Shown here piece by piece: positions 13,801 to 23,340 of a DNA stretch of 64,000 nt. Made by a program: the position numbers and the translations under genes. The DNA lies in NCBI GenBank assembly GCA_008694505.1, contig VZDJ01000594.1, positions 9,397,035 to 9,461,034 of the forward strand. Direction: 5' to 3'. Every line of letters begins with the position of its first letter. Positions within the stretch are counted from its first letter, which is position 1. The notes beneath the pieces were generated by a model. It was not told the origin of the DNA and did no database searches. It saw nothing but the letters and a program-made list of their open reading frames with translations. This stretch comes from Cyanoderma ruficeps. Lineage: Eukaryota; Chordata; Aves; Passeriformes; Timaliidae.

Positions 13801-16800
13801 TTTGTGGCTATAGACAGTGTGTTAATTTGATAGTTTGCAGGAGAATTTTCATTGCTTGGTGTCCCTCTGCAACCAATGACATAGCAGATTGTTTTGTGGA
13901 TTTTCTTTCTCAATTCTGGACCACTAAACACAAAGAAAAAAAGAGATACTTCAAAGAAATATACACCTTAAGGTAATTGTTAATGTATTTTTGTATTTCA
14001 GAGCTAAACGGGAACAGGAGCTGCAGCATTTAACAAAACAGAAGGAAGATGAAGCTCTAAAACTGCAAATGCAGCTTCAGAGACAGAGGGCCATGAGACT
14101 CTTCCATCAACGACAGCTGGCCTTACTGGAAGTTGTCCATGCCAGTATGATTTATATTAAACTATTGCAGAAGATTAAAGTGTCTAGGTGTCCTTAGGAA
14201 CAATTTCCCCAAATCTGTTTTCCAATCTTGCACGTCTGTTTGCACAGTAGCCTTACTGTCTCTTCTCCTGACCCAATTATCTGAAAGAGAATGTGCTAAT
14301 TCCCCCAGGGCTCACTAACTACTGATCAAGATCTGCTGCCTTCAAAATGGTGCAGGAGAAAGGGAGACACAGTTTTCTTGTGTTACAAAGTTCCATTGCA
14401 GTTACGATATGCAAGACCTGACCCACAGCTAGGAGATGTTGGGGGAAGAGGGGCTTTAAACTGAGAGCACCCAGGGATTTTTGGTACTATCTAGTTTGAG
14501 GATTAACAATGTAAATTGTTAAGAGAACCTACCCTACAGTCTTGTAACTGTGGATTTTTGTTACCTTTGTAGGTCAGGTGAATAAATACATGGAGGAAAT
14601 GGAGGAGAAATCAGCATTAACTATCCAGAGATTCTGGCGAGGGTATAGAGCAAGAAGAATTTTTCATCAGCAGAAACAATCTCTGAAGGAGTATAAGGCA
14701 GCTATCATCATTCAGAGAGCAGTAAGTATTTATACTTTGTTCTACCAGTAGATAGGACTGACTGCATTATTGTGAAGCCTCATAAAACTCTGTTTATTCT
14801 CTTACTGTCAATGTAGCCATAATTTATTAAAAAATTACTCAGGGGTGATAGTCTAGAACCACAAGTTACTTTAAAGGATTAAACCTTGTACAGGCTACAA
14901 AGCCTAATACAGTCTTGTAACTAAAATATAAAAGCTGCTTCTTTGAAAACCCAGGATTGGAATGTCACCATAGTACAGATGAGTCAGTAACTTATTATGA
15001 GTGTTGTTACTTACTATTTAGTGTTCATGCTGACCTTGTATGTTGTCTTTTCAACATCATAGCTGCATTTAGGCTTTAACAGATGCAGTACAGAAACACT
15101 TTCACTGATTGTTTACAAACAAAGCAGGAAGACAAACTTTCTCTGATTGTCATATTCTCATATGTTCCTTACAAAGGCTTGTAAATTCTTGGAGAAAAGA
15201 AGAAGGAGGAGGCCTCTCTCTCCTTGGAAAGAACCCAAGGGACTGACTGATGAGCAGAGACTGGCTTTGCAGCAGAAGGTGGATGACTACATCAAATTGC
15301 ATCCGGTCTGTTTCTTAGTCATTTCATAATTTGCATTAATGATGCAACATAAAATACTGTAGGGATGAAATATATTCAGCTTCATAAATTATGATCAAGA
15401 TAAGCCATTTGAGGTATGTGTGTATTAACCCTGCTTTTTTGACAGCAGGGCACTAGGATATTGGGGATTTTAACCATTAATCTAATAAGAAGTGTCAAAG
15501 CAAACTGTAATTGGAAAATTTATATACATGATGATGGATAATTATGAAGAGAGTTGCAGAGGAAGCAAAATTATGAAGTTAACAATTACGAACAACATTT
15601 GCATTCCTTGTTTAGGCATTATTCTGCCCCCAGAAGCTTTAAAATAACCAGCTCCTAATGGTAACAAACTTATTTTCCTCCAGGCTTCCCAAATGTCAGA
15701 AGAAATGAGTAAAGAATTGCATATGCAGGCTCAGGCAAAGCTGGCACAGTTCCTGTTGCAGAGCAGGCTGGATCAGAGAGCAGCGCAGCGGAGAGAGGCT
15801 TTACTGGCTCAGGTCAACACCGATGTGGAGCTGCTAATGAGTATGTGACTGCTCTGCTCATGGCTTTGATTACCATTTGGATTAAACTAATTTAGAGGGA
15901 AAATTAGAGTGAGCAGTGCTAAAGCCTTATTTCAAAACTGAAATATCTTTCTTCCTTTGCCATATGCCTTATCTTGAGATCCAGGCTTTGTTAGAGATTA
16001 TCCAAGTGCTGCTGTAGGTTAAGGATAAACACCTGTTTTTCAAGGAGCATCTTATTCTTCTGCTGAAAGCCTCTCTCTGATATGTTCACAAGAAAATCAA
16101 TGGCCCTGTAACCGGCATTAGAATTTCTTAAAATGGGGGTCTCATGCAACCTATTTACCCACATCTGTTTTGCTTTGGTTTGTTTTCATGTGTTGTAAGT
16201 AACCTTATGGTTAAAACACTCTCACCCCTTCCAGATAAAGAGGGAAATCTTTGAACTGCAAATTCCACGTTTTCATTTTCTCTGGCCTGGCTTTAAGTGA
16301 AACAGAATTCACTGCTGTGCCATCTTAACTCCAGACAAGTGGCTGCATGAAAGAGCAAGAGTAGCAAACTGCAGCCACCAGAGAGCACCCAAGCTGGGCA
16401 GAATTCAGCAAGTTACTGAATGCCATTATTTAGTCTGTCACGTGCTGTGTCCCTGCAGCTCATCACTCCCTGAGCAGGCAAATCAGCAGCACTCTCTGAC
16501 ACTGTGCTGGGTCCCCCAAGCAGGGAAACCACAGTGCTGCTGCACCAGAGCAGTGGGAACACCGTGCTGATGTCACCTTGCACCAGGAGTGCTGATCCAC
16601 AGTAGTGACCAGGAGATTCTCTGGGGTTATTCTTCCACAAGAAGTCATTTTGGTGGATGCCATCACTGCACCTGAAAGAAGTAGTCCATCTTTCCCCTTT
16701 CTTCTTTCTACCCCATTATGTATTTTTTCAGAGTAGCCTTTATTTGGATTGCTTTTCCGATCAGATTTATGATTTATCATGTAGTCATAAAATTGCAATG

Positions 16801-17156
16801 CCAGCACGGAGAAAGGAGTGACCTAGGACAGTGGGAAGTGGGAGGGTAGTGTTCCTTTTTTTTTTTTTTTTAATACTCATAAAACCACAAACAAAATGCA
16901 GAAGACTCTTCTCCTTGTTCTTGCAGATGCTCCAGGTTTAGCAGAGACCACAGAAAAAGATCTTGGTGCCTTTATGAGTCGATCAATCCCTGTAGCTACC
17001 AAGGCAAGACAAACCCACAACACTATGCTAAAATACACTCGTTGGCCATGGTGGAAGAAGCTTGGAGATGAGTTTATGGAGGATGATGTAATTCCTGATG
17101 GAACCATAAACACAGAACTGGAAACTCTCTTTATTGGAGGAAGGAAATCCTTTTAG
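1685..17156 (+). CDS. IQCB1: IQCB1 / nephrocystin-5, 3' part of gene (11 coding exons)
   Basis: Nephrocystin-5 sits at the ciliary transition zone and basal body. From family knowledge it binds calmodulin through IQ motifs, partners CEP290 and RPGR, and affects BBSome integrity; human loss causes Senior-Loken syndrome. The joined exons give about 508 codons ending at TAG 17154-17156. They show an alpha-helical N-terminal half (HCCVGLE, WLFGGHV, LQNNRFLQLL, ATKLLLLVAKF), a first IQ motif (IQAAWRGFQTRKR), a second IQ-like run (LQRSFRAKR), a Glu/Gln-rich coiled coil (LQMQLQRQRAMRL), a third IQ motif (IQRFWRGYRARR), a degenerate fourth (IQRAACKFLEKRR), and the conserved C-terminus (PWWKKLG, ELETLFIGG). 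The order and spacing match vertebrate IQCB1. The human protein is about 598 residues, so about 85-90 N-terminal residues and the start codon lie before the window. All introns are GT-AG and all phases agree. No frameshift or premature stop was seen. Confidence 0.96.
1815..4533 (+). other. IQCB1: IQCB1 intron carrying a CR1 tail and a G/T tract
   Basis: A 2.7-kb intron. It contains the + strand CR1 3' end (about 3468-3902), a T/G-tract run at 4334-4367 and the single ambiguous base (n) at 4378. Nothing else is recognisable. Confidence 0.75.
3468..3902 (+). mobile_element. CR1 LINE 3' end fragment
   Basis: The 3' untranslated tail of a CR1 non-LTR retrotransposon, inserted in an IQCB1 intron in the sense orientation. 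The seen landmarks are the order of blocks typical of avian CR1 tails: agaaaggctgagggagatgg, a 'gtgacaggataaggggtgatgg'-type block, gggacaggctgcctagagaa, and the terminal ggtcctttccaaccctacc. It ends with two copies of ATTCTATG (3883-3890 and 3895-3902), the microsatellite-like CR1 end. It is 5'-truncated, as most CR1 copies are, and carries no ORF. Confidence 0.9.
4534..4627 (+). CDS. IQCB1: IQCB1 coding exon
   Basis: Reads DKEKQDFLHWFRIVTDAICW and on to the conserved LFGGHVQLAA. It follows phase 0 and leaves one base (G) for the next exon. Acceptor cgtttag, donor gtaagg. Confidence 0.95.
5679..5778 (+). CDS. IQCB1: IQCB1 coding exon
   Basis: Reads VLQNNRFLQLLITDDVE and ...VLHNILRID, aligning by eye with the helical repeat region of vertebrate NPHP5. 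Acceptor ctttgcag, donor gttagt. Two bases (AG) are carried to the next exon. Confidence 0.95.
6152..6324 (+). CDS. IQCB1: IQCB1 coding exon
   Basis: Reads SSVLLQVEEEPLHSVLDELV and later SAATKLLLLVAKFCKQLVQL. This is the ARM/HEAT-like helical segment. The intron before it is only 373 bp. Donor gtttgt. Confidence 0.95.
6325..8866 (+). other. IQCB1: IQCB1 intron, nothing recognised
   Basis: A 2.5-kb intron between two well-supported IQCB1 exons. Only short T-rich tracts were seen. Open frames in it have no recognisable similarity. Confidence 0.7.
8867..8979 (+). CDS. IQCB1: IQCB1 coding exon
   Basis: Reads GLKGLLSRQWTGKGFDREVN then QLLDLLYLEQSSGKGEMQ, ending in phase 0. Acceptor tctcttag, donor gtgatg. 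It corresponds to the segment just before the first IQ motif in the human protein. Confidence 0.94.
9004..9039. repeat. 18-bp tandem duplication
   Basis: Two perfect adjacent copies of agatgtgaaatcctattt (9004-9021 and 9022-9039), followed by a partly similar acatgtgattt. It lies 25 bp into an IQCB1 intron, just after the donor site at 8980. Confidence 0.9.
10065..10174 (+). CDS. IQCB1: IQCB1 coding exon with first IQ motifs
   Basis: Carries AACIIQAAWRGFQTRKR, a full IQ calmodulin-binding motif (IQxxxRGxxxR), then VITLQRSFR, the start of a second IQ-like motif completed in the next exon. Acceptor aatttcag, donor gtaaat. Two bases are carried over. Confidence 0.96.
10225..11250 (-). mobile_element. 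Old CR1-like LINE 3' region
   Basis: Probably an old, diverged CR1 copy inserted antisense in an IQCB1 intron. The left end (gaaggtttgggttgggctgg, then a 'catctaattcaatgtcc'-like block) resembles the reverse complement of a CR1 3' end. The block ctccaaggatggagatccta is also typical. Further right, ctggtcaaacgtgatttgcc and the following 'gctggctattccc' block recall a segment seen in many avian CR1 tails. No intact ORF. The family call is from memory of CR1 tails. The edges are approximate. Confidence 0.6.
11251..14001 (+). other. IQCB1: IQCB1 intron remainder, nothing recognised
   Basis: The rest of the 3.8-kb intron between the first IQ-motif exon and the coiled-coil exon. AT-rich, no matched exon, no clear repeat family. 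Confidence 0.65.
14002..14144 (+). CDS. IQCB1: IQCB1 coding exon, coiled coil
   Basis: Reads AKREQELQHLTKQKEDEA then LKLQMQLQRQRAMRL, a charged Gln-rich coiled coil found at this position in NPHP5, and ends ...LEVVHA. Acceptor atttcag, donor gtatga. One base is carried to the next exon. Confidence 0.95.
14573..14721 (+). CDS. IQCB1: IQCB1 coding exon with third IQ motif
   Basis: Reads QVNKYMEEMEEKSALTIQ, then the IQ motif IQRFWRGYRARR, then KEYKAAIIIQRA, which begins a fourth, degenerate IQ motif. Phase 0 at the end. Acceptor cctttgtag, donor gtaagt. Confidence 0.96.
15177..15305 (+). CDS. IQCB1: IQCB1 coding exon
   Basis: Exactly 43 codons: ACKFLEKRRRRRPLSPW, then GLTDEQRLALQQKVDDY, ending KLHP. 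It follows the basic stretch after the IQ region of NPHP5. Phase 0 at both ends. Acceptor ttacaaag, donor gtctgt. Confidence 0.95.
15684..15840 (+). CDS. IQCB1: IQCB1 coding exon
   Basis: Reads ASQMSEEMSKELHMQAQAKL and then REALLAQVNTDVELLM, part of the C-terminal region that family knowledge places near the CEP290-binding segment. Acceptor tcctccag, donor gtatgt. One base is carried over. Confidence 0.95.
16927..17156 (+). CDS. IQCB1: IQCB1 terminal coding exon and stop
   Basis: Reads APGLAETTEKDLGAFMSRS, then the highly conserved WPWWKKLGDEF and ELETLFIGGRKSF, then TAG. The acceptor ttcttgcag lies about 55 bases after a T-rich run (from about 16856). The C-terminal tail corresponds to the BBSome-interaction region of human NPHP5. 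Confidence 0.96.
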
Positions 17157-17560
17157 GTAACAAGCAGAAGAATTTCATATTCAACCGGACTCATATCTAG
17201 CACTATGCACTCACTTGTGTATGTTTTTTAAGGAAGGAAAACATTTGAAAAAGACCAAGGCCTTATTTTAGTGCATTTTACTTAGTAAGAATCCCTTCCT
17301 GTACATCAGCAGTTGGATCCTGTTGATTGTGCTGTTGCAAATAGGATGTAAATACTGTAATTGTAAATGAAGGTATTTTGTAATTTGTATCACTTTAAAA
17401 GTAAGTTCATAACCTTTGGCTTTTCAGTTCTTATTCACACTGAGATGCATAAAGAATCTGGCCATTGTAAAAGCCTGAGAATTTATAGCAAAACATTTTA
17501 TCAGTTGATGTGCTTTGAAATACAGATGTGTCCAGAACAAACCAAGAAACCAATAGAAAA
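17157..17560 (+). other. IQCB1: IQCB1 3' UTR, proximal part
   Basis: AT-rich sequence directly after the stop codon. No AATAAA or ATTAAA was found. Weaker variants exist (cataaa near 17448, aatacag near 17518). The antisense CR1 starts at its right edge, so the 3' UTR end cannot be fixed from sequence alone. Confidence 0.6.
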
Positions 17561-17569
17561 TCATGCAAA

Positions 17570-18420
17570 CGTAAAGGGAGGCTGGGTTCTTTCTCTGTAT
17601 TCCTCCCAGACTACCTGTCCTGGCTTCCATCTTCTGTAGGTTTCCTTTTGTTTGAGTTTGTCCAGAAGCTCTTTGTTCATCCATGAAGACTTCCTTTTGC
17701 CTGACTTCATTTTTGTTAGGAGGCATTGCTCCTGAGCTTGCAGAAGGTGATTCTTGAATATTAACCAGCTTTCTTGGGCCCTCGAGGGCTTTATGCCAGA
17801 GTGCTCTACCAAGCAGGTCCCTGAAGAAGCCAGTCTGCTCTCCTGAAGTCCAGGGCAGTGAGCTTGCTGTGCACCCTCCTTGCCACCCTGGAACTCTACC
17901 ATTCTATGGTTACTGTAGCCAAGGCTGCCCTTGGGCTTCGCATTCCCCACCATCCCTTCCTTGTGGATGAGGACAAGGTCCAGCTTTGCACCTCTCCATG
18001 TTGGTTCCTCTATATCTTGGAGAAGGAAGTAATCAGTGGTGCATTCTGGGAACCTCCTGGATTGCCTGTTGCTCTGTGTTGTCCCTTTAACAGGTTTTGG
18101 AGTGGTTGAAGTCCACCACCAGGACTTGTGAATGTGCGCTGTTCCTATCTGTCTGTAGAGGATGTTATCAGCTCAATCTTCCTGTTGGGGCAGTCTGAAG
18201 CAGACCCCTACTATAATGTCACCAGTCCCTGTCCTCCTTTAATCCTGACCCATAACCTCTCAGCCAGTGTGATCATCTGGACCATCAGCTCTGTCTTCTT
18301 AAACCACACAGAAGTTGCTTCATCGAGAAAGATCTCCAGCACAAGGTGTCTGCAGTCACTGTGACCTGGAGCACCTACAGCCAAGAGCTGAAGGGTGCTG
18401 CCTACAGATGTGTCTGGAAC
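17570..18420 (-). mobile_element. CR1 LINE ORF2 fragment (endonuclease to pre-RT), antisense
   Basis: Translating the minus strand gives a succession of CR1 ORF2 blocks in the right order but with frame breaks: LWVRIKGGQG (endonuclease region, near 18250), a DLVL-like block with [19 protein letters not shown] (near 17880-17950, standard GSLGCSDHEMVEF block), [30 protein letters not shown] and [15 protein letters not shown] (near 17590). These motifs are diagnostic of the CR1 endonuclease end and the linker before the reverse transcriptase. The copy lacks both ends and carries several stops, so it is a dead fragment. It lies downstream of the IQCB1 stop, in antisense. Confidence 0.92.
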
Positions 18421-18638
18421 AAGAATTTGAGACTCTGCTAATGCCATAGCTACCTGTGCTATTTTCAAGTGAAAGGTCAGAGATCTTAAAAATTAGATCT
18501 TGCCTCACTGCAAAGGAGGAGGAAGTGCAGTGGTTTCTGCTGGCTGTATGTGGGAAGCAGTATTGGTTCAGCATGTTTGTTTTCCATTCTCTCTGGAAGG
18601 CTTTGAGTCTTAATTTTAGTGGAGATGAATGGAAAACA

Positions 18639-18644
18639 AATAAA
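18639..18644 (+). terminator. Candidate polyadenylation signal AATAAA
   Basis: The first canonical AATAAA I found after the IQCB1 stop codon, about 1.5 kb downstream and just beyond the antisense CR1 fragment. If used, the CR1 piece would lie inside the IQCB1 3' UTR. A non-canonical proximal signal is equally possible. Confidence 0.3.
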
Positions 18645-21600
18645 TAGAAACAGTGGGCGGAAGACCAAGCCCATTCAGATGCAGCTGATACATGGAAATT
18701 AATAACTGGATGGCTGCCAGGAGGAAGAGCTGTGCTCTATGTAAACTTTTTGCACAGAGCTGTGATTTGGAATGCACTGAATTGGCTCACAATTCCTGTC
18801 TTGGACAGTTAACTGATGGAACAATCCATTAAGTATTTGCTAGGGCACTTGCAGTTGTCTGTTGAGTTACATATTATTCTGCAGAGCTCTGCTGTGTTGG
18901 TTTTGAGCTATGCCCATAACAAAATAGGTACCCTACAAGAGCAGAGGGTCTGGGGGCAGTCGCCAAGTGCTCCAGGGGATGGAAGCTGTCCCTCAGCAGC
19001 CAAGCTCTGGCACTGGAAATGGCCCAGAATCTCTGGATGAACTGGAGCAAGCCAGCTTTTCCCTTCTAAATAGCTGAGTCCTGTGTGCACATCATCGTCC
19101 CCATGGCCGTGCAGCCTCTGGCCCAAACTATTTTGATGCAGAAACCTCTGCTCTTATGTTTATTCATAATCACCCTTATTCTAACAGCTCCTCAGTGCAG
19201 GGAGATGGTCACAAAAGGGCTTTTGCTGAATGTATCTTACATAAAGAGCTGAGCCCCCATGGCCAGTGTTAAATACCAAGTGACTTAGAGAACCATCTTC
19301 CCAAAATGCCATTTATTGTAATAGCCTGTGGCACTCACTGCCAGTGGAGTGGATAATGAATTCCCCCTTTGGAATATGCAATTTGCTAAATCATGGGGGT
19401 TTTCAGGTGAACAGAACCTAGTGGAAGATGCTGTTTTGCTGGAGGAATTCAAGTTGCTGGTCCAGCAGCACAAATTCCTCTTCCCTACCACAGCCCTGAT
19501 AAAAGTGCTTTGTTTTACTTTGTGCTTGTCACGAGGAGATTGCAGTCGCATTTTACAGACCAGGGAAACTGAGGCAAAAGAGCCATGACAGAACCTGCCT
19601 ATGGCTATATATAGCTGTATAACCTGTCACTTGTTCCTATTACTGTCCCAGTCAGAGCAAGCCAGAAAGGGGCCATGTGCTGGGGTGGAGCTGGGAGATG
19701 TTGGATGCCAATTGCTGTGGCCAGTTCAGAGCCTCGGTCCAGTAAAAGAGATTCCCAATCTCCTCTAATGCCCTGCTTGGCTCACAGTGGGAGGGATTTG
19801 GCGTAGTTGGGCTCATCTTCTTTTCAAGTCTTCCTGCACCACGTGCAGGACATGTTACTGGCATTTTATTTCACTGCAGCTCATTCTGGAATAAAATACT
19901 CTTGCCTTAATAATGGGAACAGATATAGACAGCTGAACAGACGCCACCTCCAGCTTGCTACCAAGTGAACAGTCCTGTTTGCATTATACAATTACCCAAA
20001 GAAAAGACTGTAGGAGAGGCCATGAGCTGCAATGGTCCAGTCCTACTCCTGCTTTCCTGTTTGCCACAGACCACAAGCATCCCTAGAAAGCCTGGAGCTG
20101 TTACTTGGGCATAAACCTACGGCATGGGTGGTCCATCCAGGCAGGAAAAAGGGCAGAGTTCGGTCGTACCCAGCAGGTCTGGACTGTGCCCCTTTGGGTA
20201 GCAAGCAGGCTTGACTTGGCAGGCTGAAAACAGACGCTGCTCACCCAGAGGAATGCTGGGGGTGCTGTCCACACTGGTGGGGTGACATTCCTGGAGGGTA
20301 CCTGTGACAAGGCGAGGGGCAGAGGTGGAGCCCAAGCTGTGAAGACAGTGGCTCTCAGGTCATTAAATATTGATGCTGTCTAAGCTGGCCTGTGGGGGCG
20401 ATTGAGCTGAATTGCAGGTTTCTGTTGCTGTGATAAATTGGACCAATTTGTCATGTGGTTTTGTTTCTTCCCTCCCTTAAGTAAAGCTACACAGGAGCAT
20501 TATTGCTATGGCTTCAGCAGCAGCAAACAATATGGAAAACAAAATCCTCTGGTGGATATGGATAAAATGGAAGCAATGGCAACTGTTCTTCTGCCAAAGG
20601 TGCCACCAAAGTCATGGAGCTGGATGAAGGCAGCAAAAAGAACAAAACAAACAAACAAAACATTACTCAGCCCTTTCAGAGACAGAGACAAAGCAGTGTC
20701 CTCTGCTGGCTCCTGCAATTGAGGAAAATTCCTCTTTATGCAGACAGATACTTTTTTTTTTAGCTTTAGCTGTAACTGGACTCTGCAAACAACAGGATGT
20801 TCATCTCCAGCAGTGACACAGGCATACACTCGAGACCATCCAAGGCCGTCTCCTGGCCTTTCAGACTGGCTGTAACAGGAGCTCTGAGCAGAGGACAAGA
20901 GATAACCCTGATGCTATTTCACCCCTCGCCTCTGAGTCTTCTACTGCCCATTTCCATGGGAGCAGAATCTGGTACAAACATCACCTCTCCACTGCAGAGT
21001 ATCACATATATCAAGTACAAGGAGAGACAAAAGCTTTCTCTGAGTAGCGGAATCAGGTCTATTTATAAATTAGCACGCATCAGAAAAGGAGGTAGCTCAT
21101 TGCAGGGGCAGCTGCAAAGACCATCACAATAGGTCTCCAAGTTCTCCTTATCATCCCTCTTTACAGCACAGTAACACCAGGTGATCCCCCAAGCTTCCTT
21201 GTATCCAGGAGAAACCCTTTAAGAACAAGATTGTTTACTGGCGAGCAATATATGGGACCAGATTGACCAAGGGGAACTAAAGGACAGCTGTCTCCTGTCC
21301 CCTTCTCCCCTGCTTCCCTGAAGGCAGGGCTGGGTTTGCCCTCGGTGCCTTCTTGGGACAGAATGGCAAAGTCTGGCAGATGAAGACCAAGGAAAGGACA
21401 CCACAGCTCTGGCAGTTTTTCCCAGTTGTGCCAGAGAATATCTCTGTAACCTTGAGCACATTCTGTCTTTTCCTCTGACACATGAGGCTTACTGATAAGG
21501 TTTCATAATTTTTTTTGTAATTTAAGAGCCTTCAGTGGAGCATGCCGTGAGCCCCGTGCCACTGAAGTCCCTTTCTACTAAGGTTAGATAGGAGTTTGAC

Positions 21601-22380
21601 AGACCCCTGAAAGAAAAAAAAAATTGTGTAATCAGGTGTTGAACATACAGAAAGAGTTCAGGGTTGCTATGCTATTTATTTTTCTCCCCAATCAACTTTT
21701 CTCTGCAGAATTTAGTTCTTCTCTAATTAATGTCCTCAAACAGAAACAATGCCTTTACTTAGGCTGGATCACTTAACAAAACTCATGAATGTGAGCAGTT
21801 CTGATCAGGGACCCTCCTTTTAACATGTCTCCCCAGTCCAGAACCTGCCTGTTCAGAACAAGATGAACACACGCACACACACGTGTAAGTCTGGTAACAA
21901 GACCCAGCTCAATCTAGCATTACATGATAGAGCCAATGAACTGCGGCACTTAATCCTCGAAACAATCAACATAACTATTCATTTGCCAAGTCCTCACTGA
22001 CTTAAAGGGAAGAGGTTCAACCTGTCATGGTTATCCCTAAAATGAATGGTCAATTAAAATAGTTGTAAATGCAGGATACAATTGGTTCCTGTGCCCAGGA
22101 ACAGGGATAGATGGAGGCGTTACCACTGCCTTGGCTTTATTCTCACAGCAGCTCCCCTCTTTCCAGAGACACTGCCCGTCACGTGTAAGAGCCTGTGGAG
22201 GCTGATGCAGGAAGATAGTCAGGAGAGTCGCCAGGGCCGTGCTTGCTGTAGGACAAAAGAACGTGGCGATCTGTGACCGGAGATAGGGACTCCCGAGGTG
22301 GCCAGTCTAAAGAAAAGCTACCGGATATGGAAAATGAGGGATTCCAAGCACCGTAAGAGGAAGCCGAGGGCTAATCTAAG
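18645..22380. other. Intergenic spacer between IQCB1 and the CpG island
   Basis: 3.7 kb with no supported exon on either strand. It contains a MIR-like core (19550-19590), a short CA/CG-rich run (tacacacgcacacaca type, near 21868-21884) and A-rich or T-rich tracts (20751-20762, 21614-21624). GC content rises towards the island from about 22,300. Confidence 0.65.
19550..19592 (-). repeat. MIR-like SINE core remnant
   Basis: The run attttacagaccagggaaac followed by tgaggcaaaagag is the reverse complement of the MIR core (CTCAGTTTCCTCATCTGTAAAAT) with few changes. This ancient amniote SINE is rare but present in birds. Only the core is recognisable. Confidence 0.45.
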
Positions 22381-22488
22381 CCCCGCTCGGAACTGCCCGG
22401 CACTCGGGGGAAGGAGGGGCGCAGGGCTGGGGTGAAGGGCGGGCGCCGAGAGACAAGCGCCCTAAAGCCGAGGCTGCGGAGCCGCCTC

Positions 22489-22646
22489 CTCCCGGCCCCG
22501 CGGGGACCCCCCGCCCTGTCCCCTCAGCACCGCCCGCTCCCGGCCCCGCGGGGACGCCCGTCTCTCTCCCCTCAGCACCGCTCGGGGCGGCGCCCTCCGG
22601 GGACCCCCCGCTCCGTCCCCTCAGGACCGCCCTGCTGTCCCCTCAG
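22489..22646. repeat. 48-bp minisatellite in the CpG island
   Basis: Two copies begin with ctcccggccccgcgggga at 22489 and 22537. The marker CCCTCAG recurs at 22521, 22569, 22618 and 22640, giving periods of 48, 49 and then a shortened 22. The third unit is more diverged and the fourth is partial. Confidence 0.85.
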
Positions 22647-22698
22647 CCCGTTCGGGGCGGGGCCCTGAGGCCGGTACCTCGCCCGAGCCGCGCCCGCC

Positions 22699-22712
22699 GT
22701 TGCCGTGGCGAC
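22699..22712. promoter_or_regulatory. RFX X-box-like site
   Basis: GTTGCC-GT-GGCGAC, an inverted repeat with one mismatch to the RFX consensus (GTNRCC, 0-3 spacer, RGYAAC; the right half has G for A). It sits about 90 bp before the presumed first-exon ATG in the CpG island. RFX factors drive many ciliary genes, so the site hints at expression in ciliated cells if it is real. Confidence 0.5.
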
Positions 22713-22719
22713 GGGCTAA

Positions 22720-22839
22720 GCCAGGCCTGCGAGCGGCGGGCGCCGAGGGGCCGGGCCGGAGCCGACCCGCCGCTCGGCGCTGCCGGGCGGGCATGCACAA
22801 CAAAGGCGGCGGGCGACGCGTCCCGGGCGGGCTCCTCAG
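22720..22839 (+). other. Putative 5' exon of the downstream gene, with splice donor
   Basis: A good donor, CTCAG|GTAGGT, falls at 22839/22840 inside the CpG island. An ATG in fair context (GGGC before ATG) at 22793 stays open to this donor (MHNKGGGRR...). Joined directly to the acceptors at 54733 or 54867, that frame ends at TAA 54833-54835 or TGA 54919-54921. It would therefore act as an upstream ORF, not as the protein N-terminus. The 5' edge is a guess. Confidence 0.4.
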
Positions 22840-23340
22840 GTAGGTAGGTGCGGGCGGGTCCCTCTCGGCAGCCAGTCCCGCAAGACGTGTCCTCACCGCC
22901 CTGCTGTGAGGGGAGAGCGACCGGGGAGCGAGCTCCTTCTTCATCCTAAACCCCGGCCCCGCCGCACCTTGCGGGCGCGGGGCTGCAACAAAGGCAAATG
23001 GCTGCGCGGCGGGGAGGGCTGCGGGACTGCTCATAGAGCGCTTTATGATTTATCTGTGCGCTGGGTCTCGTTCCCCGGGTCCAGCGGAGCCGCTCGGGTC
23101 CTACCGGCAGCCCGGCGCCCAGCGCGGAGAACGAGAGCGGGGGGATACACGCGTTTCCCAAGCCCTTCCACAGCTGCCCCGGCTGACACCTGCTCGCTGC
23201 CGGGGTCCCGCATGTGCCCGCACCCCGCGCTCGCTCGCTCCTCGCCAGCAGCGGGGGCTCTGCTGGCGCAGCGCGGGCCGGAGCGCTCTGCCCGTGCGCG
23301 GGTCCGGGCGAGCCCGGCCGCTGCCCTCGGCTCCTAAAAC

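Larger units (their letters stand above)
22380..23340. promoter_or_regulatory. CpG island promoter, probably of the downstream + strand gene
   Basis: About 1 kb of very GC-rich, CpG-dense sequence in an otherwise AT-leaning region. It contains an Sp1 box (GGGGCGGGGC, 22654-22663), an RFX-type X-box (22699-22712), a 48-bp minisatellite and a strong splice donor at 22840. There is no obvious TATA box. It lies 5.2 kb after the IQCB1 stop, so it is not the IQCB1 promoter. The nearest downstream coding exon is at 54,902 on the + strand. A minus-strand or bidirectional transcript cannot be excluded. The open frames within it are long only because of GC bias. Confidence 0.75.
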
